In this document: positions 52,702 through 61,894 of the stretch, in pieces
Layout of the letters: each line of letters begins with the position of its first letter
How positions within the stretch are numbered: the first letter of the stretch is position 1
Assembly (NCBI GenBank): GCA_025360605.1
Contig: JANYBV010000018.1
Location: 124,001-188,000, forward strand
DNA length: 64,000 nt
DNA from: Alphaproteobacteria bacterium
GTDB lineage: Bacteria; Pseudomonadota; Alphaproteobacteria; Rickettsiales; SXRF01
Direction of reading: 5' to 3'
Program-made: the position numbers and the translations under genes
The notes under the pieces: generated by a model
Told to the model about the DNA's origin: nothing
Database searches by the model: none
The model's input: the letters and a program-made list of their open reading frames with translations, nothing else

Positions 52702-53832
52702 CTATATTTTAGGCATTTTGATGCCAAGCGCCTTGGTCAGGCGCTCGGTTTCGCCGTAATACGCCACACGCTTCAGGCAGCGTGGCATAATGCCACTCCA
52801 CTGGAAATGGCCTTTAAGTTTTCCGTCGGATTCTTCGCTGTCAACCACATAGGTGAACAGGTCGTTCATGGTCACCACGTCGCCTTCCATGCCGGCGATT
52901 TCCGAGACGTATGTCACGCGGCGTACACCGTCACGCATACGGCTGGTCTGGATGATAAGATGCAGAGCCGAGGAAATCTGTGCGCGGATGGAGCGCATCG
53001 GAATATTCAGGTTAGCCATAGAAATCATATTTTCGAGGCGGGCTAGCGCATCACGCGGATGGTTGGCGTGGATGGTGGTGAGCGAGCCTTCGTGGCCGGT
53101 ATTCATCGCCTGCATCATATCGAACGCTTCAGGGCCGCGCACCTCGCCGACGATGATACGGTCGGGGCGCATACGCAGGGCGTTACGCAGTAAATCACGC
53201 ACGCTGACTTCTTCATCCGGTGCCTGCCCAAGCATGGCGGGTTTGGTTTCAAGGCGCACCACGTGCGGCTGCTGCAATTGCAGTTCCACCGCATCTTCAA
53301 TGCTTACAATACGCTCTTTATCGTCAATCGTGCGCGATATCGCGTTGAGCAGGGTGGTTTTTCCCGAGCCGGTACCGCCGGAAAACACGATATTCATTTT
53401 GCAATGGCCGACCACTTTGAGAAATTCGCCGAGTGGTTGCGACACGCTTTCACGGCGCACCATGTCGTCAATCGTGATTTTATCGCGTGAGAATTTACGG
53501 ATGGAGATGGATGTGCCGTCTACGGCCAGCGGCGGTGCGATCACGTTCACGCGGCTGCCGTCGGCAAGGCGTGCATCCACCAGTGGGCGGTTTGCTTCCA
53601 GTGTGCGACCCACAGCGCTGACAATGCGCTCGGCAACACCGTGCAGGGTGGCTTCATCGGGGAATTCGGCATCGGTTTTTTCGAGCTTGCCGCCACGTTC
53701 CACGAAAATCTCTTTCGGGCCGTTGATCAAAATATCGCTGACGCTGTCGTCATTCAGCAGCGCAGCCAGTGGCCCCATATCGCCGATGGTGCTCCAGTTG
53801 ATAGTAGGTACTTTATCGGGTGCTTCGCTCAT
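52702..53832 (-). CDS. CpaF-type secretion/pilus assembly ATPase
   Basis: A hexameric type II/IV secretion ATPase of the CpaF/TadA group that powers Flp-type pilus assembly. The 376 residues show an N-terminal domain with [20 protein letters not shown], Walker [15 protein letters not shown], an Asp box [30 protein letters not shown] (Walker B region) and the His box [18 protein letters not shown]. The N-terminal extension of the longest CpaF proteins is missing. No other cpa/tad genes are nearby, so it stands alone or its partners lie elsewhere. Confidence 0.88.
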   Translation of the reverse strand: MSEAPDKVPTINWSTIGDMGPLAALLNDDSVSDILINGPKEIFVERGGKLEKTDAEFPDEATLHGVAERIVSAVGRTLEANRPLVDARLADGSRVNVIAPPLAVDGTSISIRKFSRDKITIDDMVRRESVSQPLGEFLKVVGHCKMNIVFSGGTGSGKTTLLNAISRTIDDKERIVSIEDAVELQLQQPHVVRLETKPAMLGQAPDEEVSVRDLLRNALRMRPDRIIVGEVRGPEAFDMMQAMNTGHEGSLTTIHANHPRDALARLENMISMANLNIPMRSIRAQISSALHLIIQTSRMRDGVRRVTYVSEIAGMEGDVVTMNDLFTYVVDSEESDGKLKGHFQWSGIMPRCLKRVAYYGETERLTKALGIKMPKI

Positions 53833-53895
53833 GCAACCAACATAAGCGATTAAGCTTAAGATTTGGTTAGATAAATTTTAATTATTGGTTAGTGG

Positions 53896-54918
53896 TTACG
53901 CCACGTACTTGCCGGTCAGATTTCGTAATTCGTGAATAATATCATTATCTTGTAGTGTATTTTTTACTTCTGGTTTGCTTAGCGCCGCTTGCAGCGCGGA
54001 GATATGTTTGCGCGCCACCATCTGGTGTTCAACGTGGTCCACCTTCAGGTGGTTGCGGCAGAAAAGATAGAGCATATACGCCATTTTGGACGCACCATTA
54101 TAGCCGAATGTGCCTGAACGCGAGCTGAGCATCAGCGCCGTTTCACTCATATCCATTGGCAGCAGCGTGTAATAATTGCCTTCAGCCATTTTTTTCTGGA
54201 GCAGTTTTAACTGGGTCAGGTTTTCCTGTAACCAGCCGATGGACTCTGCATCCGCGGCTTCAACCGTTTGCTGGGCGTTGGCGATGACTGTGGGGGTAAT
54301 CACTGACGACAGTAAAGTATCCGCACCGAGTTTCAGCTTAAGCTTGTAATCGGGTAACCACAGTTTCGGCAACGAGTCCTTGGTCATCACCGTCGCTTCG
54401 GTTGCGAGTGGCTTTGACTGCGCTTTCAGGAGCGTCTGGCGGCGTTCCGGCGCATCTTTGCGAATGATGGTTCTGCTGCGGCGGTCGGGACCGATATAGT
54501 ATTGCGACAACACGAACTGTCGCGGCGCTTCGATCAGGCGCTCAAGGCGGGAATATACAGTTTTAGCGGTAAATGGCTTGACGACATATTCATTGATGCC
54601 GTAATCGCGGGCGGTGATAACATCTTCTTTTTCGGCGCGTCCGGTGAGCATGATAATCGGCAATGTCTGGTCGGGGCTTGTGCGGTCGCGGCGGATACGG
54701 TTGAGCAGTTCAAGGCCATCAATTTCGCGGGTATTCCATTCGGTGATCATGAAATCAATCGGCTTCAGGTGCAGTACTTCCAGTGCCTGAGAGCCATTCG
54801 GGGTAACGCTGACATTGACAAATCCCATGCGCACCAGCATATCCCGCAGGATTTTTGCCAGCTGTACATCGCTGTCGACGACGAGAATATTAAAATCTTT
54901 GAGTTTGTTCGGAGCCAT
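53896..54918 (-). CDS. Receiver-domain protein lacking the phospho-accepting Asp (paralogue 1)
   Basis: The N-terminal receiver domain (about 10-130) keeps Asp15, Thr92 in IIMLTG and Lys114 in YVVKPF, but the phosphorylation site reads FMITEWNTREIDG, with Glu60 in place of Asp, and the acidic pair is Asp-Ser. After the PDRRSR stretch comes an alpha-helical C-terminal domain of about 190 residues whose SRSGTFGY motif resembles the AGTFGY part of alphaproteobacterial HPt domains, with Leu where the His should be. It is a tandem paralogue of the next gene. I infer an adaptor or constitutive-state regulator rather than a phosphate relay. Confidence 0.85.
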   Translation of the reverse strand: MAPNKLKDFNILVVDSDVQLAKILRDMLVRMGFVNVSVTPNGSQALEVLHLKPIDFMITEWNTREIDGLELLNRIRRDRTSPDQTLPIIMLTGRAEKEDVITARDYGINEYVVKPFTAKTVYSRLERLIEAPRQFVLSQYYIGPDRRSRTIIRKDAPERRQTLLKAQSKPLATEATVMTKDSLPKLWLPDYKLKLKLGADTLLSSVITPTVIANAQQTVEAADAESIGWLQENLTQLKLLQKKMAEGNYYTLLPMDMSETALMLSSRSGTFGYNGASKMAYMLYLFCRNHLKVDHVEHQMVARKHISALQAALSKPEVKNTLQDNDIIHELRNLTGKYVA

Positions 54919-55022
54919 TACTATTGGAGGGGTATGAGTGGAACGTCTTCGCTCATAATAGCGTATTATTAATCTTTATGCTAGATCGCGTATCAATGAG
55001 TCAACAAAAATTAATAAATATA

Positions 55023-56051
55023 TTAAGCGGCTTCGGCGGTAAACTTTTTTGCCAGCTGCTGGAGTTCACCAATAATGACCGCAACGTCGACGGTGCCGAC
55101 CTTGCCGGTGGTATTGCTGAGCGAAACTTGTAACACGCTGATATGCTTTTCGATAATCAGAAGATGCACCGGCTGCGTGATTTGAGGGGTGTTGCTGGCG
55201 AACAGGTAGAGCAGGTACGCCACTTTTGACGCACTGATGTAGCCAAAAGTACCCGCGCGTCCGCTCATGCTGAGTGAAACGTCTGCTATTTCCTTTAGGT
55301 AGTTGCCTACCTCACTCTCGGTTTTGAGCAGCTGGTACAGGTCTTTCAGTACTTTGAGGTCATCACGGATCCATAACAGCGAGTCGCCGGTGATTGATTC
55401 AATGGCGGCCTGTGCCTTATGCAGAACATCATTGGTGATGATGGAGCTTAGGGTGTTTCCTTTGCCCAGCTTGCGTGTAAGCGCATAATCCACCACCCAC
55501 ACCTTGGGGTCATCGATAGAAGCAATCTCGCCGACAGTGGCTTTGGGTTTCATCTGTGGTTTGACTTTGGATTTCCGGAGGTCTGGCTGTCCGGTAGGGG
55601 GGTGCCCCTGAGAGCGGCGGTCGGGGCCGACAAAGTTGGTCGATACGATAAAGTGCCGCGGGTTTTCAACCAGCCGTTCAAGGCGGGTGAAAATGGTTTT
55701 CGCGGTAAATGGTTTGACAACATATTCATTCACACCGGCGTTGCGCGCGGTTACCACATCAGCCTGTTCGGCACGTCCTGTAAGCATAATGATGGGCAGC
55801 GTCGGGTCGGGTGAGGAAGGGTTGCGGCGGACTGATTTCACCAGTGACAAACCGTCCAGTTTTTGTAGATTCCATTCGGTAATCAGCAGGTCGAATGATT
55901 TTTTTTGTAGAAATTCTAATGCTTTTTGTCCCGTTCCAGCAAGCGTTACATTGGAGAATCCCATGTCTTGCAATGTCTTTTGGAATACTTTGCTGAGTTG
56001 GTAATCAGAATCGGCTACGAGGATGTTAAATAACTTTAAATTTCCAGTCAT
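55023..56051 (-). CDS. Receiver-domain protein lacking the phospho-accepting Asp (paralogue 2)
   Basis: The 342-residue protein has the same layout as its neighbour: receiver domain with LVADSDYQLSK, Glu59 in DLLITEWNLQKLDG instead of Asp, conserved IIMLTGRAEQAD and YVVKPFTAK, then GPDRRSQG and a helical C-terminal domain with GRAGTFGYISASKVAYLLYL. The His expected seven residues before GTFGY is Leu. Shared substitutions in both copies indicate that the loss preceded the duplication or is selected. It lies 104 bases upstream of its paralogue on the same strand. Confidence 0.85.
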   Translation of the reverse strand: MTGNLKLFNILVADSDYQLSKVFQKTLQDMGFSNVTLAGTGQKALEFLQKKSFDLLITEWNLQKLDGLSLVKSVRRNPSSPDPTLPIIMLTGRAEQADVVTARNAGVNEYVVKPFTAKTIFTRLERLVENPRHFIVSTNFVGPDRRSQGHPPTGQPDLRKSKVKPQMKPKATVGEIASIDDPKVWVVDYALTRKLGKGNTLSSIITNDVLHKAQAAIESITGDSLLWIRDDLKVLKDLYQLLKTESEVGNYLKEIADVSLSMSGRAGTFGYISASKVAYLLYLFASNTPQITQPVHLLIIEKHISVLQVSLSNTTGKVGTVDVAVIIGELQQLAKKFTAEAA

Positions 56052-56096
56052 GAATATCTTATAATTGGTGTTCTAAAATGAGATTATTTTAAGACA

Positions 56097-56513
56097 CTAA
56101 TCCACATTCTTAATTTTTTCAATAGTCCTGAGGCCACCTAAACCAAGCATTCCCATCAGCACGGTAGTTAATTCCTGCATATCGAATGCAGGTAACTTAA
56201 CGTTACCACCACTGTTAGCAATCAGGAATGCCAGCAGTGGTTGCAGCACGAAGTGATACCCGAACGCTACGCCGCAGACCCAACCGATAAACGGTCGCCA
56301 TCCGCTGACAAACAGGTTGGGATTTTGTGCTTCCGCTTCGTCGATCTGCGTTTGGCTCTGGTCAGCTTGCAAGGCGAGCCGCATCTGTTCCAGAGCTTGC
56401 ACGTTTTCTTCCTTGATGAGTTCCAGTTTTGCTTTAGCGCGCGCGTCGGGGTCGGGAATGATACGGTCGAGTAGTTGTGAAATCGCCGGAACCAGTGCAA
56501 GCCATACAGGCAT
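56097..56513 (-). CDS. GTA-type 3TM holin family protein
   Basis: The 138-residue product matches the holin family of gene transfer agents and prophages (GTA_holin_3TM): an N-terminal hydrophobic start MPVWLALVPAISQLLDRIIP, an amphipathic charged helix (about 22-62), the conserved LFVSGWRPFIGWVCGVAFGYHF and two more membrane stretches. AGGAGG-like bases precede the ATG. No endolysin, capsid or tail gene is near, so it is an orphan and may serve another membrane role. Confidence 0.8.
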   Translation of the reverse strand: MPVWLALVPAISQLLDRIIPDPDARAKAKLELIKEENVQALEQMRLALQADQSQTQIDEAEAQNPNLFVSGWRPFIGWVCGVAFGYHFVLQPLLAFLIANSGGNVKLPAFDMQELTTVLMGMLGLGGLRTIEKIKNVD

Positions 56514-56631
56514 ACGATCCTCCTAATTTTCTTTAGTAAAACATAGGATTAGCAGGTCAGGAAGGGGCAATTAGCAGTAAATTTACTAATTTTGATTAAT
56601 ATGTAGATCTAATCAGGACAGGATAATATGT

Positions 56632-57213
56632 ATGGCATCCCCACGATTTGAAGGAAGTGAGCGTAAAGCCGCAGTTTTCTTTATTGAGAATCCTGTCAAT
56701 TCTTATGAAATATACGAGCACGCCAAGAGAATGACAGATTTTGGTGGCCCGTTAAACGGGGTGAGTGTGGTGTATGTCCCATCCGAAATGAGAGCTGGCG
56801 ATGCCGAAAAAATTAGGCAAGAAGCCAATGATTTCAGAACGCAAAGCACACTGGTGATTGCAGAAGCTCCTAAGGTGAAATTAAAGAAAATGATGCGCAG
56901 CCCTAAGTTTGAAACGCTGGAAAACGTGGTGGGCATCAAGGAACTGGTAACCATCAATGATGCGGATATGTGGAGCGCGGGGCATGATGCACGCGATGAG
57001 TTGAAACTTGATCAGAAGGTGGTGGCAGCCGCAAAGAAAATTCTTGGCAGCAAAGGGATGGCTTCAACAATGAGCGATCCTGTCGATACGAATGAAAGAG
57101 ATGGTGATCCAGACCATACTCGCAGCGACTGGACTACTTCCGTTGACCATCATGGCAATGAACGTCCAAGCGGCGGCAGAAGAGGTGGCGGTGGCGGATT
57201 TAGGGGCGCTTAA
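56632..57213 (+). CDS. Hypothetical protein with Gly/Arg-rich tail
   Basis: The 193 residues are not recognised. About residues 1-130 look like a compact alpha/beta fold (KAAVFFIENPVNSYEIYEHA; GVSVVYVPSEMRAGDAEKIR; STLVIAEAPKVKLKKMM). The remainder is polar and disordered, ending PSGGRRGGGGGFRGA, an RGG-like tail that could bind nucleic acid. No signal peptide. AGGACAGGA lies upstream of the ATG. It faces away from the holin gene and converges on the next gene. Confidence 0.75.
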   Translation: MASPRFEGSERKAAVFFIENPVNSYEIYEHAKRMTDFGGPLNGVSVVYVPSEMRAGDAEKIRQEANDFRTQSTLVIAEAPKVKLKKMMRSPKFETLENVVGIKELVTINDADMWSAGHDARDELKLDQKVVAAAKKILGSKGMASTMSDPVDTNERDGDPDHTRSDWTTSVDHHGNERPSGGRRGGGGGFRGA

Positions 57214-57230
57214 GTAAGCATAGTATAGTT

Positions 57231-57644
57231 TTAAGAGACGCCGCCGATATGGATATTATTATCGCCGGTCGGGTTTCTTGCTTCCTCAAGATTAGCTAGT
57301 CCGCGCACGAACACGTACATAGAAGCCAGTATCGGAACCGATGCCATCAGCCCGTTATTAGTGATCAGATAGTCGGCCGCATGCCACGATGAGGCAACAG
57401 CGAAAGAAATTTCTGTAATGGCATACACCATCAGGCTTTTTTTGCGCAGACAGTGAAAACCATAACCCAATCCCAGTATAAGCGCCACAAGCAGCAGGTG
57501 AATATAAGCGGGCCCTATCATTTCGGATAAGTCGCCATAACATTCCGGCAAAACAGGAAACAACAATAAAAATACTGCCGTGCCCGCAGCGATCATGCCG
57601 ATCAGAGTAAAGGTAACAGGGAATTTTTTTACGAGCTTAATCAT
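57231..57644 (-). CDS. Small four-helix membrane protein, unknown
   Basis: The 137-residue product has about four hydrophobic stretches: roughly 9-30, 43-64, 70-88 and 97-113. It ends in a polar tail with TGDNNIHIGG. I do not recognise a family. Size and topology resemble the small membrane gene at 6516-6929, though sequence similarity is not evident by eye. It converges on the hypothetical gene at 56632 with an 17-base gap and lies 46 bases past prfC in the same direction. Confidence 0.7.
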   Translation of the reverse strand: MIKLVKKFPVTFTLIGMIAAGTAVFLLLFPVLPECYGDLSEMIGPAYIHLLLVALILGLGYGFHCLRKKSLMVYAITEISFAVASSWHAADYLITNNGLMASVPILASMYVFVRGLANLEEARNPTGDNNIHIGGVS

Positions 57645-57690
57645 GTGGCTACATTACGATGGAGTATATCCTCATTCAAGCAGATAGAAT

Positions 57691-59259
57691 TTAGCGGTGT
57701 TCCCGCGTTTTCATGAATTCCACATCCGGCCAGTCTTTCTGGATACGCTCCAGATGCCATGCGTTGGGTGCGAGATAAGCGATCGCGCCGTTAGCATCCT
57801 CGGCGGCGTTGTATTTATTTTTATCACAGAATTCTTTGAGTTTGTTATCATCCTTGCATTTGACCCAACGGGCGTTGGTGTATTGCACTTCTTCGAAGCT
57901 GCCATTGACGCCGTATTCGGTTTTGAGGCGTGACGCAATCACCTCGAACTGCAATTGCCCGACCACGCCGATAATCCAGCTCGAACCGTCCAGCGGTTTA
58001 AAAATCTGTGACGCACCTTCTTCGGAGAGCTGTTCGAGTGCGGCTTTGAGCTGTTTGGATTTTAGGGGGTCGTCAAGGCGCACGCGCTGGAACAATTCAG
58101 GGGCAAAGCTTGGGATGCCGGTGAAATAAAGTTGTTCACCTTCGGTGAGGGCATCGCCGATACGCAAATGCCCATGTCCGGGAATGCCGATAATATCCCC
58201 TGGCCACGCTTCCTCCGCCAGTTCACGTTCACGCGCTAAAAACAACACAGGGTTGTTGAGCGCGAGTGTCTTGCCCGAGCGCACATGCAGCACCTTCATG
58301 CCGCGCGTGTATTTGCCCGAGCATATACGCACGAAAGCAATGCGGTCACGATGGTTTTTATCCATGTTGGCCTGAATTTTAAACACGAAGCCGGTAAATT
58401 TGGATTCATCGGGGCTGACATCGCGCTGGTCGGCATGTTGTAGGCGGGGGCTGGGAGCCATAGCACAGAGTGCTTCCAGCAATTCACGCACTCCGAAATT
58501 ATTGATCGCCGAGCCAAAAAACACGGGTGTTAAATGTCCCTCGGCATACGATGTGGCATTAAACGGCGGGTAGATGGTGCGGATCATCTCCACATCCTCG
58601 CGTAGCTGCGCCAGTTGCGCCTCGGGGATATATTCCGACAGGTTGGGGTCGTCCACGCCGTTAAATTTCATCGACTCGCTGACCTTCGCACCTTGGCCGC
58701 CATCAAACAAATACAGCGTATCATGCACAAGGTTGTAGCAGCCTTTGAAGCGTTCGCCCATGCCAATCGGCCATGTAATCGGGCAGACATCGAGGGCGAG
58801 TGTTTTTTCAATTTCATCGAGCAGGTCGAACGGTTCACGGCTTTCGCGGTCCATCTTGTTGATGAAGGTGATGATCGGCGTATCGCGCAGGCGGCACACC
58901 TCGAAGAGTTTCAGCGTCTGGGTTTCAATACCCTTCGCACCGTCCAGCACCATCACGGCCGAATCCACCGCCGTTAGCGTGCGGTAGGTGTCTTCCGAGA
59001 AGTCTTTATGGCCTGGGGTGTCGAGCAGGTTGATGGTGTTGTCGCCATACTCAAAGGTCATCACCGAGGCGGTCACTGAAATACCGCGCTGCTGTTCAAT
59101 CGCCATCCAGTCCGAACGCGCACTTTGGCCGCCTTTTTTGGCTTTCACCGCGCCTGCCAGATGGATTGCGCCTCCGAACAGCAACAGCTTTTCGGTCAGT
59201 GTGGTCTTACCGGCATCGGGATGGGAAATAATGGCGAACGTGCGGCGGCTTGAGAACAT
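57691..59259 (-). CDS. prfC: Peptide chain release factor 3
   Basis: RF3 is the GTPase that frees RF1/RF2 from the ribosome after termination. The G domain has SHPDAGKTTLTEKLL, the RF3-type LLDTPGHKDFSEDTYRTL, and INKMDRESREPFDLLDEIE. EF-G-like domains 2 and 3 follow, ending LAPNAWHLERIQKDWP. The 522 residues are normal. It is last in the pepA-lprI-holC-prfC set. Confidence 0.97.
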   Translation of the reverse strand: MFSSRRTFAIISHPDAGKTTLTEKLLLFGGAIHLAGAVKAKKGGQSARSDWMAIEQQRGISVTASVMTFEYGDNTINLLDTPGHKDFSEDTYRTLTAVDSAVMVLDGAKGIETQTLKLFEVCRLRDTPIITFINKMDRESREPFDLLDEIEKTLALDVCPITWPIGMGERFKGCYNLVHDTLYLFDGGQGAKVSESMKFNGVDDPNLSEYIPEAQLAQLREDVEMIRTIYPPFNATSYAEGHLTPVFFGSAINNFGVRELLEALCAMAPSPRLQHADQRDVSPDESKFTGFVFKIQANMDKNHRDRIAFVRICSGKYTRGMKVLHVRSGKTLALNNPVLFLARERELAEEAWPGDIIGIPGHGHLRIGDALTEGEQLYFTGIPSFAPELFQRVRLDDPLKSKQLKAALEQLSEEGASQIFKPLDGSSWIIGVVGQLQFEVIASRLKTEYGVNGSFEEVQYTNARWVKCKDDNKLKEFCDKNKYNAAEDANGAIAYLAPNAWHLERIQKDWPDVEFMKTREHR

Positions 59260-59345
59260 GGGTGAACAGGTAAAGGTTATGGATAACGAAGTGGGTTATA
59301 TAGCAAGGCGTTAACTTGTCATCTGTTATCTGTAAGTTACTGCCC

Positions 59346-59795
59346 CTAAGCGGCTTTTTCCCAGCCGCCGGACTGGGTCTGGCGCAGGTAGGCCATGTCA
59401 TGGCCGCCTTTTTTGTAGGTCGACCAGCGCGTTCGGGCACTTTCCAGCGCCTGTTGGTTATTGCCGTCAAAGATGTCGATAATGCGTTCAAACGGCGCGG
59501 AAGGATCCGGCACCGCCCCATTCACCACCACGAGCAGTTTGGCCTCGTTCAACGGTTCAAGGCTGGATGATAGCAGGATGGGTTGTGCCTGCGGGTTGGG
59601 TTCTTTGGTGCTGCCATGCGGCAGGAAGCTCGACGGATCATAAGTCCACAATACCTCGTTCAGATGGTCGATATACTCTTCGGAATCCGCCACCAGTAAC
59701 GTTTTAAAACCACCCGCCACCGCCTTTTCCAACAGCTTGGGCAGCGCGCGCTCCAGCGGGGTGGTAAGCAGGTGGTAGAACTGGATAGTGGTCAT
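59346..59795 (-). CDS. holC: DNA polymerase III chi subunit
   Basis: Chi links the clamp loader to single-strand-binding protein. The 149 residues begin IQFYHLLTTPLERALPKLLEKA, typical of HolC, followed by LLVADSEEYIDHLNEVLWTYDPSSFLPHG and DGNNQQALESARTRWSTYK. Length is normal. The usual pepA-holC linkage is retained with one gene inserted. Confidence 0.93.
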   Translation of the reverse strand: MTTIQFYHLLTTPLERALPKLLEKAVAGGFKTLLVADSEEYIDHLNEVLWTYDPSSFLPHGSTKEPNPQAQPILLSSSLEPLNEAKLLVVVNGAVPDPSAPFERIIDIFDGNNQQALESARTRWSTYKKGGHDMAYLRQTQSGGWEKAA

Positions 59796-59810
59796 GGAGA
59801 GCTTTCGTTT

Positions 59811-60353
59811 TTAATTAATCATGGTGCGGAAGGGGCGTTGCAAGCGACGGCCAACCACAGGTTCCACTTCTTTGAGGAATTTTTCAAGTTCGTGGTAATC
59901 CCTCAAATCGTCACCGATAACGCCAAACAGTATTTCCATGGTGCGGTATTCGGTCATGGCGGCTCTGCAGCGTGCCAGATCGATGGCGGGAACACCGTTT
60001 TGGTTGTGGGAATAGAACTCGCAATTTGCGTCGCGGTATTGAATCCACAGGCGTTGCGCCTCCTTCAGCGTTTCATACTGTTTATCGGATTCGTTTGCCA
60101 ACTCCACGGCATGTGCGTCCGAAGCGGGTTGTGCCCTGAAATTTTTCGTGGTCTGCGCGATAATTTCCAGCGCGCGCTGGTAGGTCATGTTGAGTGCCTT
60201 GTCCCACTTTTTGAACTGTACGTTCGAGCAATCTTCCATTTGCTTGAACGATATAGCTTTCGCACATTCGATGTTGGTGAATTGCACATCTGACCGCGCC
60301 TGCGCGGGAAGCAGTAATAAACTGCCAATCACCAGAAGCTTATTTAGCTTCAT
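59811..60353 (-). CDS. Periplasmic LprI/DUF1311-family protein
   Basis: A 180-residue exported protein. A signal peptide spans about residues 1-21 (MKLNKLLVIGSLLLLPAQA). The LprI-type domain follows: MEDCSNVQFKKWDKALNMTY, LKEAQRLWIQYRDANCEFY and a third Cys in LARCRAAMTEYR. The family includes a mycobacterial lysozyme inhibitor, but most members have unknown function. It overlaps the pepA end by 14 bases and precedes holC. Confidence 0.85.
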   Translation of the reverse strand: MKLNKLLVIGSLLLLPAQARSDVQFTNIECAKAISFKQMEDCSNVQFKKWDKALNMTYQRALEIIAQTTKNFRAQPASDAHAVELANESDKQYETLKEAQRLWIQYRDANCEFYSHNQNGVPAIDLARCRAAMTEYRTMEILFGVIGDDLRDYHELEKFLKEVEPVVGRRLQRPFRTMIN

Positions 60354-61851
60354 AGTAATCTTTCACCAGCTCGTTCAGCAAGCGTACGCCATAAGCGGTA
60401 GCGCCTTTAGGGCAGATGTCGCTGTCCTTCTTTTGCCATGCCATACCTGCGATATCCAGATGCGCCCATGGCGTTTTGTTCACAAAACGTTGCAGGAACT
60501 GTGCGGCAGTAATCGAACCGGCTTCACGGCTGTTGGTGGAGTTCAGCATATCGGCGATGTCGGAGTTGATCTGCTTGTCATACACATCACCCAGTGGCAA
60601 ACGCCACAGCTCTTCACCGACTTTTTCACCGGTTTTGAACAGTTGTTCCGCCAGTTTATCGTCATTGGAGAAGAGTCCGGCGCGGCTGCTGCCCAGTGCA
60701 ATCAGGATCGCACCCGTGAGCGTTGCCAGATCGATAATGAATTTCGGTTTGAAATGTTTCTGCGTGTACCACAGCGCATCGGCCAGCACGAGGCGGCCTT
60801 CCGCATCGGTATTGATGACTTCGATGGTCTGTCCCGAGTAGGAGGTAACCACATCGCCTGGGCGCTGCGCATTGCCGCCTGGCATATTTTCCACCAGTCC
60901 GGCCACGCCGATGACGTTGACTTTGGCTTTGCGACCCGCGAGTGCTTTCATCAGGCCAAGCACCGTTCCGGCACCGCCCATATCGTATTTCATTTCTTCC
61001 ATGCCTGACGACGGCTTAATGCTGATACCGCCGGTATCAAACGTCACGCCTTTGCCGACAAACGCAATCGGCTGAGCCTTGGAGGTTTTTCCGAGGCCGT
61101 TCCATTTCATGATGACCATCTTGGATTCTTTGGAAGACCCTTGGCCCACGCCAAGAAGCGCACCAAATCCGAGTTTGTACATGTCCGGTTCGTCCAGCAC
61201 CTCGACTTCCACGCCGAGCGCTTCCAGCTTCAGGCATTCTTCTGCGAAGGTTTCCGGATAAATGATGTTGGCCGGTTCACTCACCAGATTACGGGTCAGG
61301 AACACGCCTTCCGCTAACTTGTCCAGCTCACCGTAGAATTTGGCGGAAGATTTGGAATCGGCCAGTGCCACGGTAAAGCCGGTGATGGTGGGTTTCTCGT
61401 CGGCGGGCTTGGTGGTGAAATACTTATCGAAATTATAGCTGCGCAAGTTGGCGCCATGGGCGATGCGCGCTGCGGCTTCCGGCAGGGGTACAGGGCAGCC
61501 TTTGAGTTCATCGAGCATAAAGGTGGCGGATTTGGCACCGATGGCGTTGATCTGCGCGGCCACCGCGCCGCCGAGGCTTTCCAGCGACTTGCGGGTAATG
61601 CTTTTGACCGCGCCGATGCCCGCGAGGAGTATACGGTCGCATTTCAGGCTGTCAGGGGCAACCACGGAGACGAACTGGCCTTTTTTTCCGGTGAATTTAG
61701 GGGAGGTTATGGCTTTGAACAGCGCACCGCCAGCCTGCTTGTTGAAGGCAGAGGCGAGGGGGCTGAGTTTGCGGTCATCGGCGACTGCGAATATGATGAC
61801 ATGATCCAGTTTGGCCTTGGCAGTGGTGATTTCCTGAAAATTAATATTCAT
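60340..61851 (-). CDS. pepA: Leucyl aminopeptidase
   Basis: PepA (M17) removes N-terminal residues in a hexamer with two metal ions. The C-terminal catalytic domain has VGKGVTFDTGGISIKPS, the signature NTDAEGRLVLADALWY and later GSSRAGLFSNDD. The N-terminal domain is divergent, as usual. The 503-residue length is normal. It is divergent from lptF with 43 bases between starts, so their promoters overlap. Confidence 0.97.
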   Translation of the reverse strand: MNINFQEITTAKAKLDHVIIFAVADDRKLSPLASAFNKQAGGALFKAITSPKFTGKKGQFVSVVAPDSLKCDRILLAGIGAVKSITRKSLESLGGAVAAQINAIGAKSATFMLDELKGCPVPLPEAAARIAHGANLRSYNFDKYFTTKPADEKPTITGFTVALADSKSSAKFYGELDKLAEGVFLTRNLVSEPANIIYPETFAEECLKLEALGVEVEVLDEPDMYKLGFGALLGVGQGSSKESKMVIMKWNGLGKTSKAQPIAFVGKGVTFDTGGISIKPSSGMEEMKYDMGGAGTVLGLMKALAGRKAKVNVIGVAGLVENMPGGNAQRPGDVVTSYSGQTIEVINTDAEGRLVLADALWYTQKHFKPKFIIDLATLTGAILIALGSSRAGLFSNDDKLAEQLFKTGEKVGEELWRLPLGDVYDKQINSDIADMLNSTNSREAGSITAAQFLQRFVNKTPWAHLDIAGMAWQKKDSDICPKGATAYGVRLLNELVKDYYEAK

Positions 61852-61894
61852 ACAGACTTCCCTTTATACACTTTACGCGCTATGCAATGTTCCT

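Noticed and set aside
55000-55030. Second CtrA-like pair ahead of the receiver genes
   Set aside because: The TTAA half-sites are eight rather than seven bases apart in very AT-rich DNA.
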